A program made the position numbers and the translations under genes. A stretch of 64,000 nt of DNA from Anaerolineae bacterium (GTDB lineage Bacteria > Chloroflexota > Anaerolineae > Caldilineales > Caldilineaceae): contig JAUIHI010000027.1 of assembly GCA_030432295.1 (NCBI GenBank), positions 1-64,000 on the forward strand. Direction: 5' to 3'. A model generated the notes under the pieces. That model did no database searches. It saw only the letters and a list, made by a program, of their open reading frames with translations, and had not been told where the DNA came from. The first letter of the stretch is position 1. Every line of letters begins with the position of its first letter. Below are positions 55,089 to 62,103 of the stretch, one piece after another.

Positions 55089-55126
55089 TACCTGCCAGGT
55101 TTCGGAAAACCTGGCAGGTATTACGC
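55083..55126. terminator. Terminator-like palindrome with TTTCGGAAAA core
   Basis: Arms of about 20 bases (GCGTAATACCTGCCAGGTTT and inverse) surround CGGA, overlapping the sialidase stop codon (TAA at 55086-55088). The inner CCTGCCAGGTTTCGGAAAAC matches exactly the in-frame element at 57831-57862. T-rich bases follow only weakly (TACGTTTTTG). Confidence 0.88.
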
Positions 55127-55226
55127 TACGTTTTTGATTCGCGGGAAAATGGATACAATGAGACAGGCAGTCCCAAATGCTGAGACCTGCTGATACCGAT
55201 ACCCCCCAATCTGAGGAGAAAAGACA

Positions 55227-56096
55227 ATGGCTGCACCCGCTGCGGAACGCACCTACGATGACGGTCTGGCCGCTCCCTACGCGCCGGATCTTTACCACTA
55301 CGACCACATCGCTGCTGACGGACTGAACGGCTTTGATGCCATCGACGATCAGGCCATCGCCCGCTTTGATCGGGAAGGCTATCTGGTCGTTCACAACGCT
55401 TTTTCGCCCCAGGAGGTGAAGGGAGGTTTGGACGGGCTGCTGCGTCTGATTTCCGGCGAAGTAGCCGACTTCAACGGGGTAATGTACGAGCGGGCCGCGT
55501 CGGGGATGCCGGTAGATGAGATGGCCCCTGAGCAGCGCCAGGACTACGTGCGCAAATTTATGTGGTTCGAGCAGCACGACGAACGGCTCCACGCGATGGC
55601 CCACCACCCCAAACTCCTGGCCGCGCTGGAACGTCTCATCGGCGAGACGCCCTTTCTCTTTCAGGATATGGCTCTGCTCAAGCCGCCCCACATTGGCCGG
55701 GAAAAGCCCTGGCACCAGGACCACGCCTACTTCCAACTGGCGTTGAATACCCGGGTTGTCGGCTGCTGGATTGCCCTGGACGAAGCCACCACCGAAAACG
55801 GCTGTATGATTGTCATCCCCGGCACACACCGTCAGGGACCGGTTGTCCACTTCCAGCGGCGGGACTGGCAGATATGTGACACGGACATAAAGAATCAGGG
55901 CGCAACCGCGGTTCCTCTCAAGCCCGGTGGCTGTCTGCTCTTCAGCAGCCTAATCCATCACGGCACACCCACCAACAATTCGGGTCTGCGCCGACGGGCC
56001 GTGCAGTTCCACTATCGCCCGGCCAGCGCGCCCAAGACGACGGTGGAAGAGCGGCTAGCAATCTTTGGCGAAGAGGGCAAGGATGTGACCTGCTAG
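55227..56096 (+). CDS. Phytanoyl-CoA dioxygenase-family Fe(II)/2-oxoglutarate oxygenase
   Basis: A 289-residue PhyH-family dioxygenase. Iron ligands are visible: PWHQDHAYFQL (His and Asp of H-x-D) and LIHHGTPTNNSG (distal His); LRRRAVQFHYRP holds the 2-oxoglutarate-binding Arg. GCWIALDEATTENGCMIVIPGTHRQGP is the family core strand. It hydroxylates an unknown small substrate. ATG 55227 has GAGGAGAAAAG upstream. It follows the sialidase gene by 138 bp with a palindrome between; a link with sugar catabolism is speculation. Confidence 0.92.
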   Translation: MAAPAAERTYDDGLAAPYAPDLYHYDHIAADGLNGFDAIDDQAIARFDREGYLVVHNAFSPQEVKGGLDGLLRLISGEVADFNGVMYERAASGMPVDEMAPEQRQDYVRKFMWFEQHDERLHAMAHHPKLLAALERLIGETPFLFQDMALLKPPHIGREKPWHQDHAYFQLALNTRVVGCWIALDEATTENGCMIVIPGTHRQGPVVHFQRRDWQICDTDIKNQGATAVPLKPGGCLLFSSLIHHGTPTNNSGLRRRAVQFHYRPASAPKTTVEERLAIFGEEGKDVTC

Positions 56097-56136
56097 GAAG
56101 CGACAGCCTCGTTGGTCTGCGGTCACAACTTCACAA

Positions 56137-56229
56137 ATGGAGGAGCCGACGGGAGTTTTGGATCGTTTTTCCCTTTCCGGTCGCACTGCGCTCGTCACAG
56201 GTGGGATGCAGGGCATACGGAGGCTCTAA
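56137..56229 (+). pseudogene. Truncated remnant of an SDR gene
   Basis: A 30-codon frame beginning with ATG 56137 (ribosome-binding-like GGAG is inside it) reads MEEPTGVLDRFSLSGRTALV then TGGMQGIRRL and stops at TAA 56227. FSLSGRTALVTGGMQGI is the start of the NAD-binding fold of a short-chain dehydrogenase, but the glycine after GI is replaced and the gene breaks off. The rest of the SDR is absent; a minus-strand small gene follows at once, so a deletion or insertion event joined them. It is not in the coordinates of any intact gene. Confidence 0.75.
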
Positions 56230-56248
56230 CAGATGGGAATACCCGTGC

Positions 56249-56425
56249 CTATTGGGACTCAGCACTGCTCCCTGTCGGGCCGCTGGGCCGCACCTGCTGT
56301 TCCACCTGCTTGATCCGGTCGGTCAATTCCTGTATCTGCAACAGAATTTGCCCAATCGCCTGTTCGGTGGTGATCTTTTCCTGCGCCCACAGTTTGATGA
56401 ATTGCTGAAGATTGTACTGGCTCAT
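56249..56425 (-). CDS. Small coiled-coil protein (58 residues), regulated by an inverted-repeat operator
   Basis: MSQYNLQQFIKLWAQEKITT starts a 58-residue frame continuing EQAIGQILLQIQELTDRIKQ, whose heptad pattern suggests a helical, coiled-coil oligomer, then a short Pro/Gly/Ser tail. AAAGGAATCG lies nine bases before ATG 56425. A near-consensus promoter (TTGACA-17-TACAAT) embedded in a 25-bp-armed inverted repeat lies 48 bp upstream. The adjacent XRE-family regulator gene probably controls it: the same operator core is found before that gene. Function unknown; it could be an antitoxin-like or adaptor peptide. Confidence 0.7.
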   Translation of the reverse strand: MSQYNLQQFIKLWAQEKITTEQAIGQILLQIQELTDRIKQVEQQVRPSGPTGSSAESQ

Positions 56426-56441
56426 CGCACGATTCCTTTGG

Positions 56442-56504
56442 GTGTTGACAAAATATACGTTAGCGTATTTGAATTGTAAACGCTAACGTATATTTTGTCA
56501 ACAC
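56442..56504 (-). promoter_or_regulatory. Promoter with 25-bp inverted-repeat operator
   Basis: Perfect 25-base arms (56442-56466 and 56480-56504), each containing TATACGTTAGCGT, flank a 13-base centre. On the minus strand TTGACA (56496-56501) and TACAAT (56473-56478) are 17 bp apart, so a repressor bound here would cover the -10/-35 region. The core ATACGGTAGCGTAAGTATACG recurs at 57067-57087 in front of the XRE gene. Confidence 0.88.
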
Positions 56505-56510
56505 CTAATT

Positions 56511-56546
56511 AGAACGTTCGACTTTTTTCCAAAAGTCGAACGTTCT
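56511..56546. repeat. Hairpin, TTCGAC family
   Basis: Arms AGAACGTTCGACTTTT and inverse (56511-56526, 56531-56546), 8 bp past the XRE-regulator stop. The outer AGAACG pairs replace the AGAAGT or CAGCAG of sister copies, another compensated stem. Likely ends the XRE transcript. Confidence 0.9.
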
Positions 56547-56554
56547 ATAGTCTT

Positions 56555-57040
56555 CTATGCGGTGTAGGGGAATTGGGTCTGTTCGGCCACAATCGAGAGG
56601 ACAGTCGTGGAAGCACCGCGTGGCTCGTAGACGCCGGTCTCCCACTCGCTGATGGTGGATTGGCGCACGCCCAACTTTCGGGCAAATTCAGTCTGGGTCA
56701 TCTCTAAATGGACACGCAGGGCTTTTACAAGCGTTGCGTCCCAGACCGGCTCGCCGTCGATGCGTTGGACCTCGTAGACCTGGCCGGGACGCCGAAATGT
56801 GACCTGTTCGTTCGTTATATCCACCTCTTCGGCGTGATAGCCAGCCAGCATCCAGGCTTTGGCCTGCACCGCGCCGCTGCTCCGGTTGCTCCACCAGGCA
56901 CGCTGGGAGCGAGCAGTGGCGGGCAGGGATACGCCGAGAATCTGCTCAATTGCAGTGAAGCTCAGGCTGATTTCATTTTCCCCAGACTGGCGCAGATATT
57001 CCTGGAGAGGGTAGTATTTGCTAGTGATTACATCGCTCAT
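56555..57040 (-). CDS. XRE-family regulator with N-terminal DUF7662-like domain
   Basis: A 161-residue protein. The N-terminal half (YYPLQEYLRQSG ... SFTAIEQILGVSLPATARSQRAWWSNRSSG) matches the DUF7662-type domain found alone or in restriction- and defence-linked proteins. A short bridge (EEVDITNEQVTFRRPGQVYEV) leads to a C-terminal helix-turn-helix of XRE type (LRVHLEMTQTEFARKLGVRQSTISEWETGVYEPRG). It likely represses itself and the small gene at 56249, because both promoters share the TACGKTAGCGTA element. ATG 57040 is followed by the family N-terminus. Ligand or partner unknown. Confidence 0.85.
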   Translation of the reverse strand: MSDVITSKYYPLQEYLRQSGENEISLSFTAIEQILGVSLPATARSQRAWWSNRSSGAVQAKAWMLAGYHAEEVDITNEQVTFRRPGQVYEVQRIDGEPVWDATLVKALRVHLEMTQTEFARKLGVRQSTISEWETGVYEPRGASTTVLSIVAEQTQFPYTA

Positions 57041-57065
57041 TTTGGCCTGCTCGACATCGACAGAT

Positions 57066-57089
57066 CATACGGTAGCGTAAGTATACGCC
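57066..57089. promoter_or_regulatory. Putative operator copy upstream of the XRE regulator
   Basis: CATACGGTAGCGTAAGTATACG (57066-57087) matches the half-sites of the 56442-56504 operator (ATACGTTAGCGTA) and is itself a degenerate inverted repeat. It lies 26 bp upstream of the regulator's start codon, in a good position for autorepression. Confidence 0.65.
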
Positions 57090-57128
57090 ACTCTTCTTTT
57101 CCCACCAAATGATTGCCTGGATTTCCCA

Positions 57129-58325
57129 ATGAACGAGACAATTCTCATCCTGGCCGACGACCTGACCGGCGCAGCGGATACGGCTTCCCGCTGTCGGGCC
57201 GCGGGTCTGTCGGCCACAATTTTCCTCACACCGCCCCAGCCGCCCCTACCCGCGGGCGTCGTCGCCTTCACCTCCGATTCCCGCCACCTGCCGCCAGCCG
57301 AAGCAGCTCAGCGGGTACGAGAAGTCGCTGAGCCGCTCGTCGAACAGTCTGTCCTCTGGTACAAGAAAATCGACTCCACCCTGCGCGGCAATATCGGCAG
57401 TGAGTTGGATGCGCTGCTGGACCTGTTGGAGGCACCCGCCGCGCTGGTCTGCCCCGCTTTCCCGGCCCAGGCGCGGGGACTGGTCAACGGCCATCTGGTG
57501 GCGCCGGGTGGCCCGCCAGTGGGCGTGCATCTGCCGTCCCTGCTGCGGGAGCAGAGCCGCCATCCGGTGCTATCGTTTTCGTTGGAGGATGTACGATCCG
57601 GGGAACTGGCAGAGCGATTTCAACGCAAAGGCGCAAAGGTGCAAAGCGGTGTCCTGAGCCAGTCAAAGGGGGGAAAAGGGGGGAAGGAACGGTCGATTTT
57701 TGTGGTGGATGGAATGACGGACGAGGATTTGGGGCTGATTGTGGACGGGGCCGCGACACTTCCGGGTCTGCTGCTCTGTGGCAGCGCGGGGCTGATTGGG
57801 GAGGTGGCGAAACGACAGGGAAAGGGCAAAGACCTGCCAGGTTTCGGAAAACCTGGCAGGTCTGACGGCAACGCGCTCGTTGTTGTGGGCAGCGGCAGTC
57901 CGATGGCCCACCAGCAGATCGACGGGCTGTTGTCCGCATTTCCCGACGCGGCGCGGGTAGTCATTGAAGCGGATAATCGCTCGTCTGTGGCATCCACTCA
58001 CCCGCTCGTCCTCATTCACCAGCCCCGGCCCGCGCCCGGCGCAGTGCTGGACGGCCCCGAAGCCCGGCGAAGGGCCAATCTTCTGGCCGACGCGGCTCTG
58101 GCACAGATTGGGCAAAAGCCGCCGGACCTGCTGTTCCTTGTGGGGGGAGACACCGCCGTGGCCGTCCTCTCCCGTCTGGGCGTGGAGCGGCTGACTGTCG
58201 AACGCGAACTGTTGCCGGGGATGCCACTTTGCACGGCGACGGTCAATGGACACACGCTGCGAGTGGTAATGAAGCCAGGGAGTTTTGGGGACGAGAATGC
58301 GCTGGTAGAAGCGCTGGAGCGTTGA
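57129..58325 (+). CDS. Four-carbon acid sugar kinase (DUF1537/OtnK-DtnK-like) with two repeat-derived insertions
   Basis: A 398-residue kinase. The N-terminal domain shows ILILADDLTGAADTASRC and WYKKIDSTLRGNIGSELDALLD with VCPAFPAQARGLVNGHL; the C-terminal domain shows LVVVGSGSPMAHQQI and DLLFLVGGDTAVAVLSRLGV ... PLCTATVNGHTLRVVMKPGSFGDENAL. It phosphorylates D-threonate, D-erythronate or similar acids for the PdxA2-like dehydrogenase. Two segments do not belong to the family: residues about 165-191 (QRKGAKVQSGVLSQSKGGKG...) begins with the CACAAAGG-like intergenic repeat and residues about 235-245 (DLPGFGKPGRS) are a perfect copy of the TTTCGGAAAA palindrome. The reading frame stays open. 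Start ATG 57129. Confidence 0.9.
   Translation: MNETILILADDLTGAADTASRCRAAGLSATIFLTPPQPPLPAGVVAFTSDSRHLPPAEAAQRVREVAEPLVEQSVLWYKKIDSTLRGNIGSELDALLDLLEAPAALVCPAFPAQARGLVNGHLVAPGGPPVGVHLPSLLREQSRHPVLSFSLEDVRSGELAERFQRKGAKVQSGVLSQSKGGKGGKERSIFVVDGMTDEDLGLIVDGAATLPGLLLCGSAGLIGEVAKRQGKGKDLPGFGKPGRSDGNALVVVGSGSPMAHQQIDGLLSAFPDAARVVIEADNRSSVASTHPLVLIHQPRPAPGAVLDGPEARRRANLLADAALAQIGQKPPDLLFLVGGDTAVAVLSRLGVERLTVERELLPGMPLCTATVNGHTLRVVMKPGSFGDENALVEALER
57621..57647. repeat. CACAAAGG-like repeat inside a coding region
   Basis: CAACGCAAAGGCGCAAAGGTGCAAAG has the same unit spacing as the CACAAAGGCACAAAG intergenic hairpins, with G for A at some places. It lies in the DUF1537 kinase gene and is in frame. 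The inverted partner arm is absent. Confidence 0.7.
57831..57862. repeat. Perfect 32-bp palindrome inside a coding region
   Basis: GACCTGCCAGGTTT / AAACCTGGCAGGTC around CGGA is identical in its inner 28 bases to the terminator-like palindrome at 55083-55126. It lies in frame within the DUF1537 kinase gene (residues about 235-245), where it could form a strong mRNA hairpin. Its length, 32 bp, is not a multiple of three, so one extra target or flanking change was needed to keep the frame. Confidence 0.93.
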
Positions 58326-58347
58326 AACGTTTGAACGCTCCAGCGCT
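58310..58347. terminator. Hairpin at convergent gene ends
   Basis: AGCGCTGGAGCGTT (58310-58323) and its inverse (58334-58347) form a stem that contains the DUF1537 kinase stop codon (58323-58325) and ends 4 bp before the stop of the convergent aminotransferase gene. No long T-tract follows, but TTTATCACTTT is present. Confidence 0.8.
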
Positions 58348-58350
58348 TTA

Positions 58351-59538
58351 TCACTTTAACGCTTCCACATTCTCCCGCACTTTCAGAATCGCGTTCGCCA
58401 CGTCGTCCATCTCCTCTGGCTCGGCCAGAAGCAGATTTTGCCCCAGCGCGACGGTCTGCTCGCAGAGCCGTTCGGCGTTGGGGCTGGGCGTGACCCGGCT
58501 GTAGGGTTCCACCAGCGGCGGCTGCTGGTAGAGGGGATAGGGATAGACGGCTGTGGCGGGGATGCCTTCGGCGCGCAGGGCGGCGATGAGCTTCTCTCTG
58601 GACAGACCGGCGAAACGTTCGGCGTCGTAGCGCATCAGAAAAATGTGGTGGGCGTGGGCGTCGGCCCGTGGGTCCCAGTGCTGGGGTGTCAGGCCGTCGA
58701 TCTCTTCCAGGAAGCTGCGGAGTCGGCGGGCGTTTGCCATCCGCCGCTGTAGCTGTTCGTCCAGACGGGCCAAGCCAGCGGATAGGATAGCCGCCTGCCA
58801 GCCGCTCAGCCGCAGATTCGTGCCCAGATTCGGATGTTCGTACCACATCCCGTCGCTGCTGCGTCCGCAGTTGGCAATGCTCCACAGCTTTTCAGCCAGG
58901 ACCGGGTCGTTGGTGAGCAGCGCGCCGCCTTCGCCCGCGGTCAGGTTTTTGCTGGCCTGAAAGCTGAAGGAGCCAACTGTGCCCAGCGCGCCCACGGGTT
59001 TGCCATTCCAACTGCTGCCGTGGGCGTGGGCAGCGTCTTCAATCACCGCCAATCCGTGACGGGCCGCCAGGGGCAGGAGCGCGTCCAGATCGGCAGGCAG
59101 GCCGCCGAAGTGGACGGGGATGACAGCTTTCGTGCGCTCACTGATGGCCGCTTCCACCGCGGGGATGGAGAGATTCCACGTCTCCAACTCCACATCGGCA
59201 AAGACGGGGGTGGCCCCGACAATACGCACAGCCGAAGCCGTGGCGACAAACGTGTAGGGGGGCACAATTACTTCGTCGCCGGGGCCGATGCCAAGGGCAC
59301 GCAGCGCGGTTTCCAGGGTCGTCGTGCCGTTGACTGTTGTGACGCAGTGGGCCGCTGCGTGGCGGGCAGCAAAAGCGGCTTCGAAGTCACGCACGGCTTT
59401 GTCGTAGCCGCCCCACTCGCCCCGTTCCAGGACGGCGAGCAGGCCGGATCGTTCGCTTTCATCCCACTGGGGCCAGCGGGGCCAGGCTTTGTTGCGGACA
59501 GGTGTACCGCCCTGAAGGGCGAGGGTGGAGGATGGCAT
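58351..59538 (-). CDS. DegT/DnrJ/EryC1/StrS-family PLP aminotransferase
   Basis: A 395-residue sugar aminotransferase-like enzyme. GTPVRNKAWPRWPQW (as in AHBA-synthase and StsC/StsS relatives), CVTTVNGTTTLETALRALGIGPGDEVIVPPYTFVAT, ...VIEDAAHAHGSSWNGKPVG and the PLP lysine in SFSFQASKNLTAGEGGALLTND are clear. These enzymes make amino sugars, aminocyclitols or related molecules. The substrate is uncertain; no other amino-sugar biosynthetic gene is adjacent. Start ATG 59538 is 37 bp downstream of the ArsR-type regulator stop, so the regulator gene and this gene are probably one operon. Confidence 0.93.
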   Translation of the reverse strand: MPSSTLALQGGTPVRNKAWPRWPQWDESERSGLLAVLERGEWGGYDKAVRDFEAAFAARHAAAHCVTTVNGTTTLETALRALGIGPGDEVIVPPYTFVATASAVRIVGATPVFADVELETWNLSIPAVEAAISERTKAVIPVHFGGLPADLDALLPLAARHGLAVIEDAAHAHGSSWNGKPVGALGTVGSFSFQASKNLTAGEGGALLTNDPVLAEKLWSIANCGRSSDGMWYEHPNLGTNLRLSGWQAAILSAGLARLDEQLQRRMANARRLRSFLEEIDGLTPQHWDPRADAHAHHIFLMRYDAERFAGLSREKLIAALRAEGIPATAVYPYPLYQQPPLVEPYSRVTPSPNAERLCEQTVALGQNLLLAEPEEMDDVANAILKVRENVEALK

Positions 59539-59576
59539 AGGATTTCTCACTTTGGGTTGATTGGGGTGGGTAGCGA

Positions 59577-60188
59577 CTACTTCTCCCGCCAATAGCGGTC
59601 TCCACTGCTGGTGCGGCCCATATAGCCGTAATCCACCATCTCCCGGCGCAGGATGGCCGGATCGTCGAAGGTGTGCCAGCGGTTGAGGAGATCGTTGACT
59701 TCGGTTTCGCTGTAGAGGTGGTTGGGCTGAAATTTCTCCACCAGATAGTCGAGCAGATTTTTCTGATCGGAGGGTGTGCGCGGCCAGTGGATGAGCAGCC
59801 CTTCCCGGTCCAGAAAACGGTGCAGATTTTGGGGCAGCTTGCGCCGCGCATCCGACAAAACCGCCTGGGCATTTTCCGCGGAGAGCAACTGGCTGAGAAG
59901 GGCGAATACCTCCTCCACCCGCTCTCGGCGCAAGCGATAGCTTTTGTTTGCGCCGTCGCCCCGCTCTTCTGCGATGAAACCGGCGGCCACCAACTGGCTC
60001 AGGTGGCGGGAAACGGTGGACTGGGTGACATCCAATTCTTCGATGATTGCCTGGGCGCGTAATGTTTCGCTGGCGGCCAGCAGTTCGAGAATCTGGAGTC
60101 GGGTGTCATCGGTCAGCGCCCGCAGGGGAAAGAGAACCTGGCCCCGGGGAATCGGCTGAGACCGGGCAATTGCGCTCTGATCTTGCAC
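59577..60188 (-). CDS. ArsR-family HTH regulator with DUF2087 C-terminal domain
   Basis: A 203-residue regulator. Residues 17-90 form a winged helix of ArsR type (LRALTDDTRLQILELLAAS ... LDVTQSTVSRHLSQLVAAGFI), and the C-terminal 80 residues match DUF2087 (FLDREGLLIHWPRTPSDQKNLLDYLVEKFQPNHLYSETEVNDLLNRWH ... ILRREMVDYGYMGRTSSGDRYWR). Such proteins are little studied; the second domain may sense a small molecule or bind a partner. It precedes the DegT-type aminotransferase in the same orientation. Start ATG 60188 follows GGAGGTATTTCC. Confidence 0.9.
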   Translation of the reverse strand: MQDQSAIARSQPIPRGQVLFPLRALTDDTRLQILELLAASETLRAQAIIEELDVTQSTVSRHLSQLVAAGFIAEERGDGANKSYRLRRERVEEVFALLSQLLSAENAQAVLSDARRKLPQNLHRFLDREGLLIHWPRTPSDQKNLLDYLVEKFQPNHLYSETEVNDLLNRWHTFDDPAILRREMVDYGYMGRTSSGDRYWREK

Positions 60189-60291
60189 GGAAATACCTCC
60201 TGAAGTTCAAATATGCAATGATGTGCATAATTGCATATTCTATCAGGCCAGCCGAGAAGTCTCCAAAATCCCGCGGTTGAGATCGCACAGA

Positions 60292-60639
60292 CTACAGAAT
60301 TTCAAAAAAGCGCAATAGGGCATACAGAATAACTGCGCCAGTCACAATCTGCCAGGCGTTGCCGATCAGCCAGGCCAGGGGGCCAACCCGATAGCCCAGG
60401 GATTCCAGCTTCTGTTTGAGTTGGCCTGCGCTCGGCTCGGTCAGGCTGCTGCCGTCGGGAAAGACGAGGGTGGGCACGCTTTCGTTGCCCTCATTGAGAG
60501 CGCGCACCTTCGCCGCTGCTGTCGGGTCGCGGGTGATATCGATGTAGTCGTAGGGAACTTTGGCCTGGGCCAGGAGTCCACGCACGGGTGGGAGTCCTGG
60601 GCAGATGGGTGTGCCGTAGAGGGTGATGGGGGTGGGCAA
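60292..60639 (-). CDS. Glutaredoxin-like protein with single active-site Cys and C-terminal membrane helix
   Basis: A 115-residue protein with an NrdH/glutaredoxin fold (PITLYGTPICPGLPPVRGLLAQAKVPYDYIDITRDP ... GNESVPTLVFPDGSSLTEPS). The active site is CPGL, so the second cysteine of CxxC is missing (monothiol type), and cis-Pro is present in SVPTLV. A hydrophobic helix at the C-terminus (about 88-112, WLIGNAWQIVTGAVILYALLRFF) anchors it in the membrane, unusual for this family. Start ATG 60639. It is flanked by the ArsR regulator and a long TGCTGCG hairpin. Confidence 0.85.
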   Translation of the reverse strand: MPTPITLYGTPICPGLPPVRGLLAQAKVPYDYIDITRDPTAAAKVRALNEGNESVPTLVFPDGSSLTEPSAGQLKQKLESLGYRVGPLAWLIGNAWQIVTGAVILYALLRFFEIL

Positions 60640-60671
60640 ATGAGCCTCATTTCCACAAGCTGAAGTGCGTT

Positions 60672-60738
60672 TTCGCTGCGTGCTACGTGCTGCGTGAGAT
60701 CACCATCCGATCTCACGCAGCACGTAGCACGCAGCTTT
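60672..60738. repeat. Inverted TGCTGCG/GTGCTAC-heptamer hairpin without a gene
   Basis: GCTGCGTGCTACGTGCTGCG (about 60673-60692, plus GTGAGAT) is mirrored perfectly by ATCTCACGCAGCACGTAGCACGCAGC on the right, with a centre of about 10 bases. The arm structure is the same as that flanking the four-helix-bundle gene at 62104-62592 (arms at 62115-62133 and 62603-62626). Confidence 0.94.
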
Positions 60739-60765
60739 AGAAAGCGGACTGTCGTTCCCGCAAAC

Positions 60766-62094
60766 TTACGCGTACACCTTCTCCTCTTCCATCACCCACG
60801 GGCTGGTCATCTGGCCGTCCTCAAAACTGAGGGGAAGCTCGGCCACAATCGACAGCCGGGGATGGGCTTCCACAATCTCCCGCATACTGGGGCTGACGTA
60901 GAAATCTTCCAGGCTGAGGGTGTCGCGGATGAAGACAAAGCGGGCCTCTGCGGGCGGTTCCGCGCAGATGCGCACGGATGTGTGGAGCGCTGTCTCGTCG
61001 GTGGGCATGACGAGGGGGATGTGGGAGCGCTGGGCGCTGAAGATACCGCTGGTGATGGCGTTGGTGTAGGTCGCCACCCAATCGATCTTTTCGTAGACCC
61101 GGGCCGTCGTCACATTGGCCAGACCCAGACCGCTGATATTGCCGTGGGTCTCTTCGGTCAGGTCGAGGACGGTGATAATCGCCACATCCACATTGCCGAA
61201 GCCTTCGGGCTGGCGGGGAATCCACAGGCGGCTGATGACATTTGTGTCCATCCCTGTGCCGGAGATATTCTTGCCCAACTCGCGCACAACCAGAATGTCC
61301 ACTTCGTCGAAGGGGATGCGGGCCAGATAATTCTTGGCGGTCTCCAGATAGTCGGCCTCTTTTTGGGTTCCCACTTCCGACGCATTCAGGCCGACGATTA
61401 GGCCCGTGTCTTCGTAGGCGTTCTCAATCGGGCAGATGGCCCCCCGGAAGTTTGTGTTTGTCTCGTAGACTCGGGCTGCTGGTTCCAGATAGCGCTGGAA
61501 GTTGCGCCCGCCGCCCGCGTGCATCATCGCCGCACCGGCCTGTTTGCCCAGACCGATGACACACATTTTGGAGGGGCCACTCTCCAGATGGCTGCGGAAA
61601 TCTGTGTGGGGTTTGATGCGGCTGACCAGAATCGCGTGGTCCGCGTCCACCGAATCCTTGCCCTGGCAGAGGGCCGGGCCGTCGGGGATGCGCCCGATCT
61701 CGACCACTTCCATTGTGGCGCGCACTTCCACGCCCATCGCTTCGGTGGTGATGCCGTAGCCCGCCAGAATCTCCAATTGGCCTTCGACAGTCGCGCCGCC
61801 GTGGCTGCCCATCGCGGGCATAATGTGGGGTTTCATCCCAGCGGCTTTCAGGTGATCGACTGTGGCCCGCACGATTTTCGAGAGGTTGGCGATGCCCCGG
61901 CTGCCCGCGCCCACAGCGACTGTATCGCCGGGCTTCATTTTCGCCATTATCCCGCTCTCGCGTAGCTGTTTGCCCACTTCGGCGTGGATGTCGTGGACGC
62001 GAGGGGTGTCGAAAGTCTGATGCACGGCCAGTACTGTTTCCGGCAGGGCTGCGGGAAAGTTGAGTTTCTTGATTTCGTCGAGTACGTTTTGCAT
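60766..62094 (-). CDS. LarA-like (lactate racemase N-domain) protein
   Basis: A 442-residue protein with the LarA_N (DUF2088) fold: GDTVAVGAGSRGIANLSKIVRATVDHL, PHIMPAMGSHGGATVEGQLEIL, DADHAILVSRIKPHTDFRSHLESGPSKMCVIGLGKQAGA and ILVVRELGKNISGTGMDTNV. LarA racemises lactate using a nickel pincer nucleotide; this family also includes other 2-hydroxyacid racemases and epimerases. The His and Lys positions (SHGG, SRIKPHTD, GLGKQ) expected for cofactor contact are present. The cofactor-making larBCE genes are not here. Start ATG 62094. Confidence 0.88.
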   Translation of the reverse strand: MQNVLDEIKKLNFPAALPETVLAVHQTFDTPRVHDIHAEVGKQLRESGIMAKMKPGDTVAVGAGSRGIANLSKIVRATVDHLKAAGMKPHIMPAMGSHGGATVEGQLEILAGYGITTEAMGVEVRATMEVVEIGRIPDGPALCQGKDSVDADHAILVSRIKPHTDFRSHLESGPSKMCVIGLGKQAGAAMMHAGGGRNFQRYLEPAARVYETNTNFRGAICPIENAYEDTGLIVGLNASEVGTQKEADYLETAKNYLARIPFDEVDILVVRELGKNISGTGMDTNVISRLWIPRQPEGFGNVDVAIITVLDLTEETHGNISGLGLANVTTARVYEKIDWVATYTNAITSGIFSAQRSHIPLVMPTDETALHTSVRICAEPPAEARFVFIRDTLSLEDFYVSPSMREIVEAHPRLSIVAELPLSFEDGQMTSPWVMEEEKVYA

Positions 62095-62103
62095 GGGTTT
62101 CTC

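Noticed and set aside
53949-55850. 633-residue open frame on the minus strand
   Set aside because: It lies antisense to the sialidase and PhyH genes, both with clear motifs; no homology pattern of its own.
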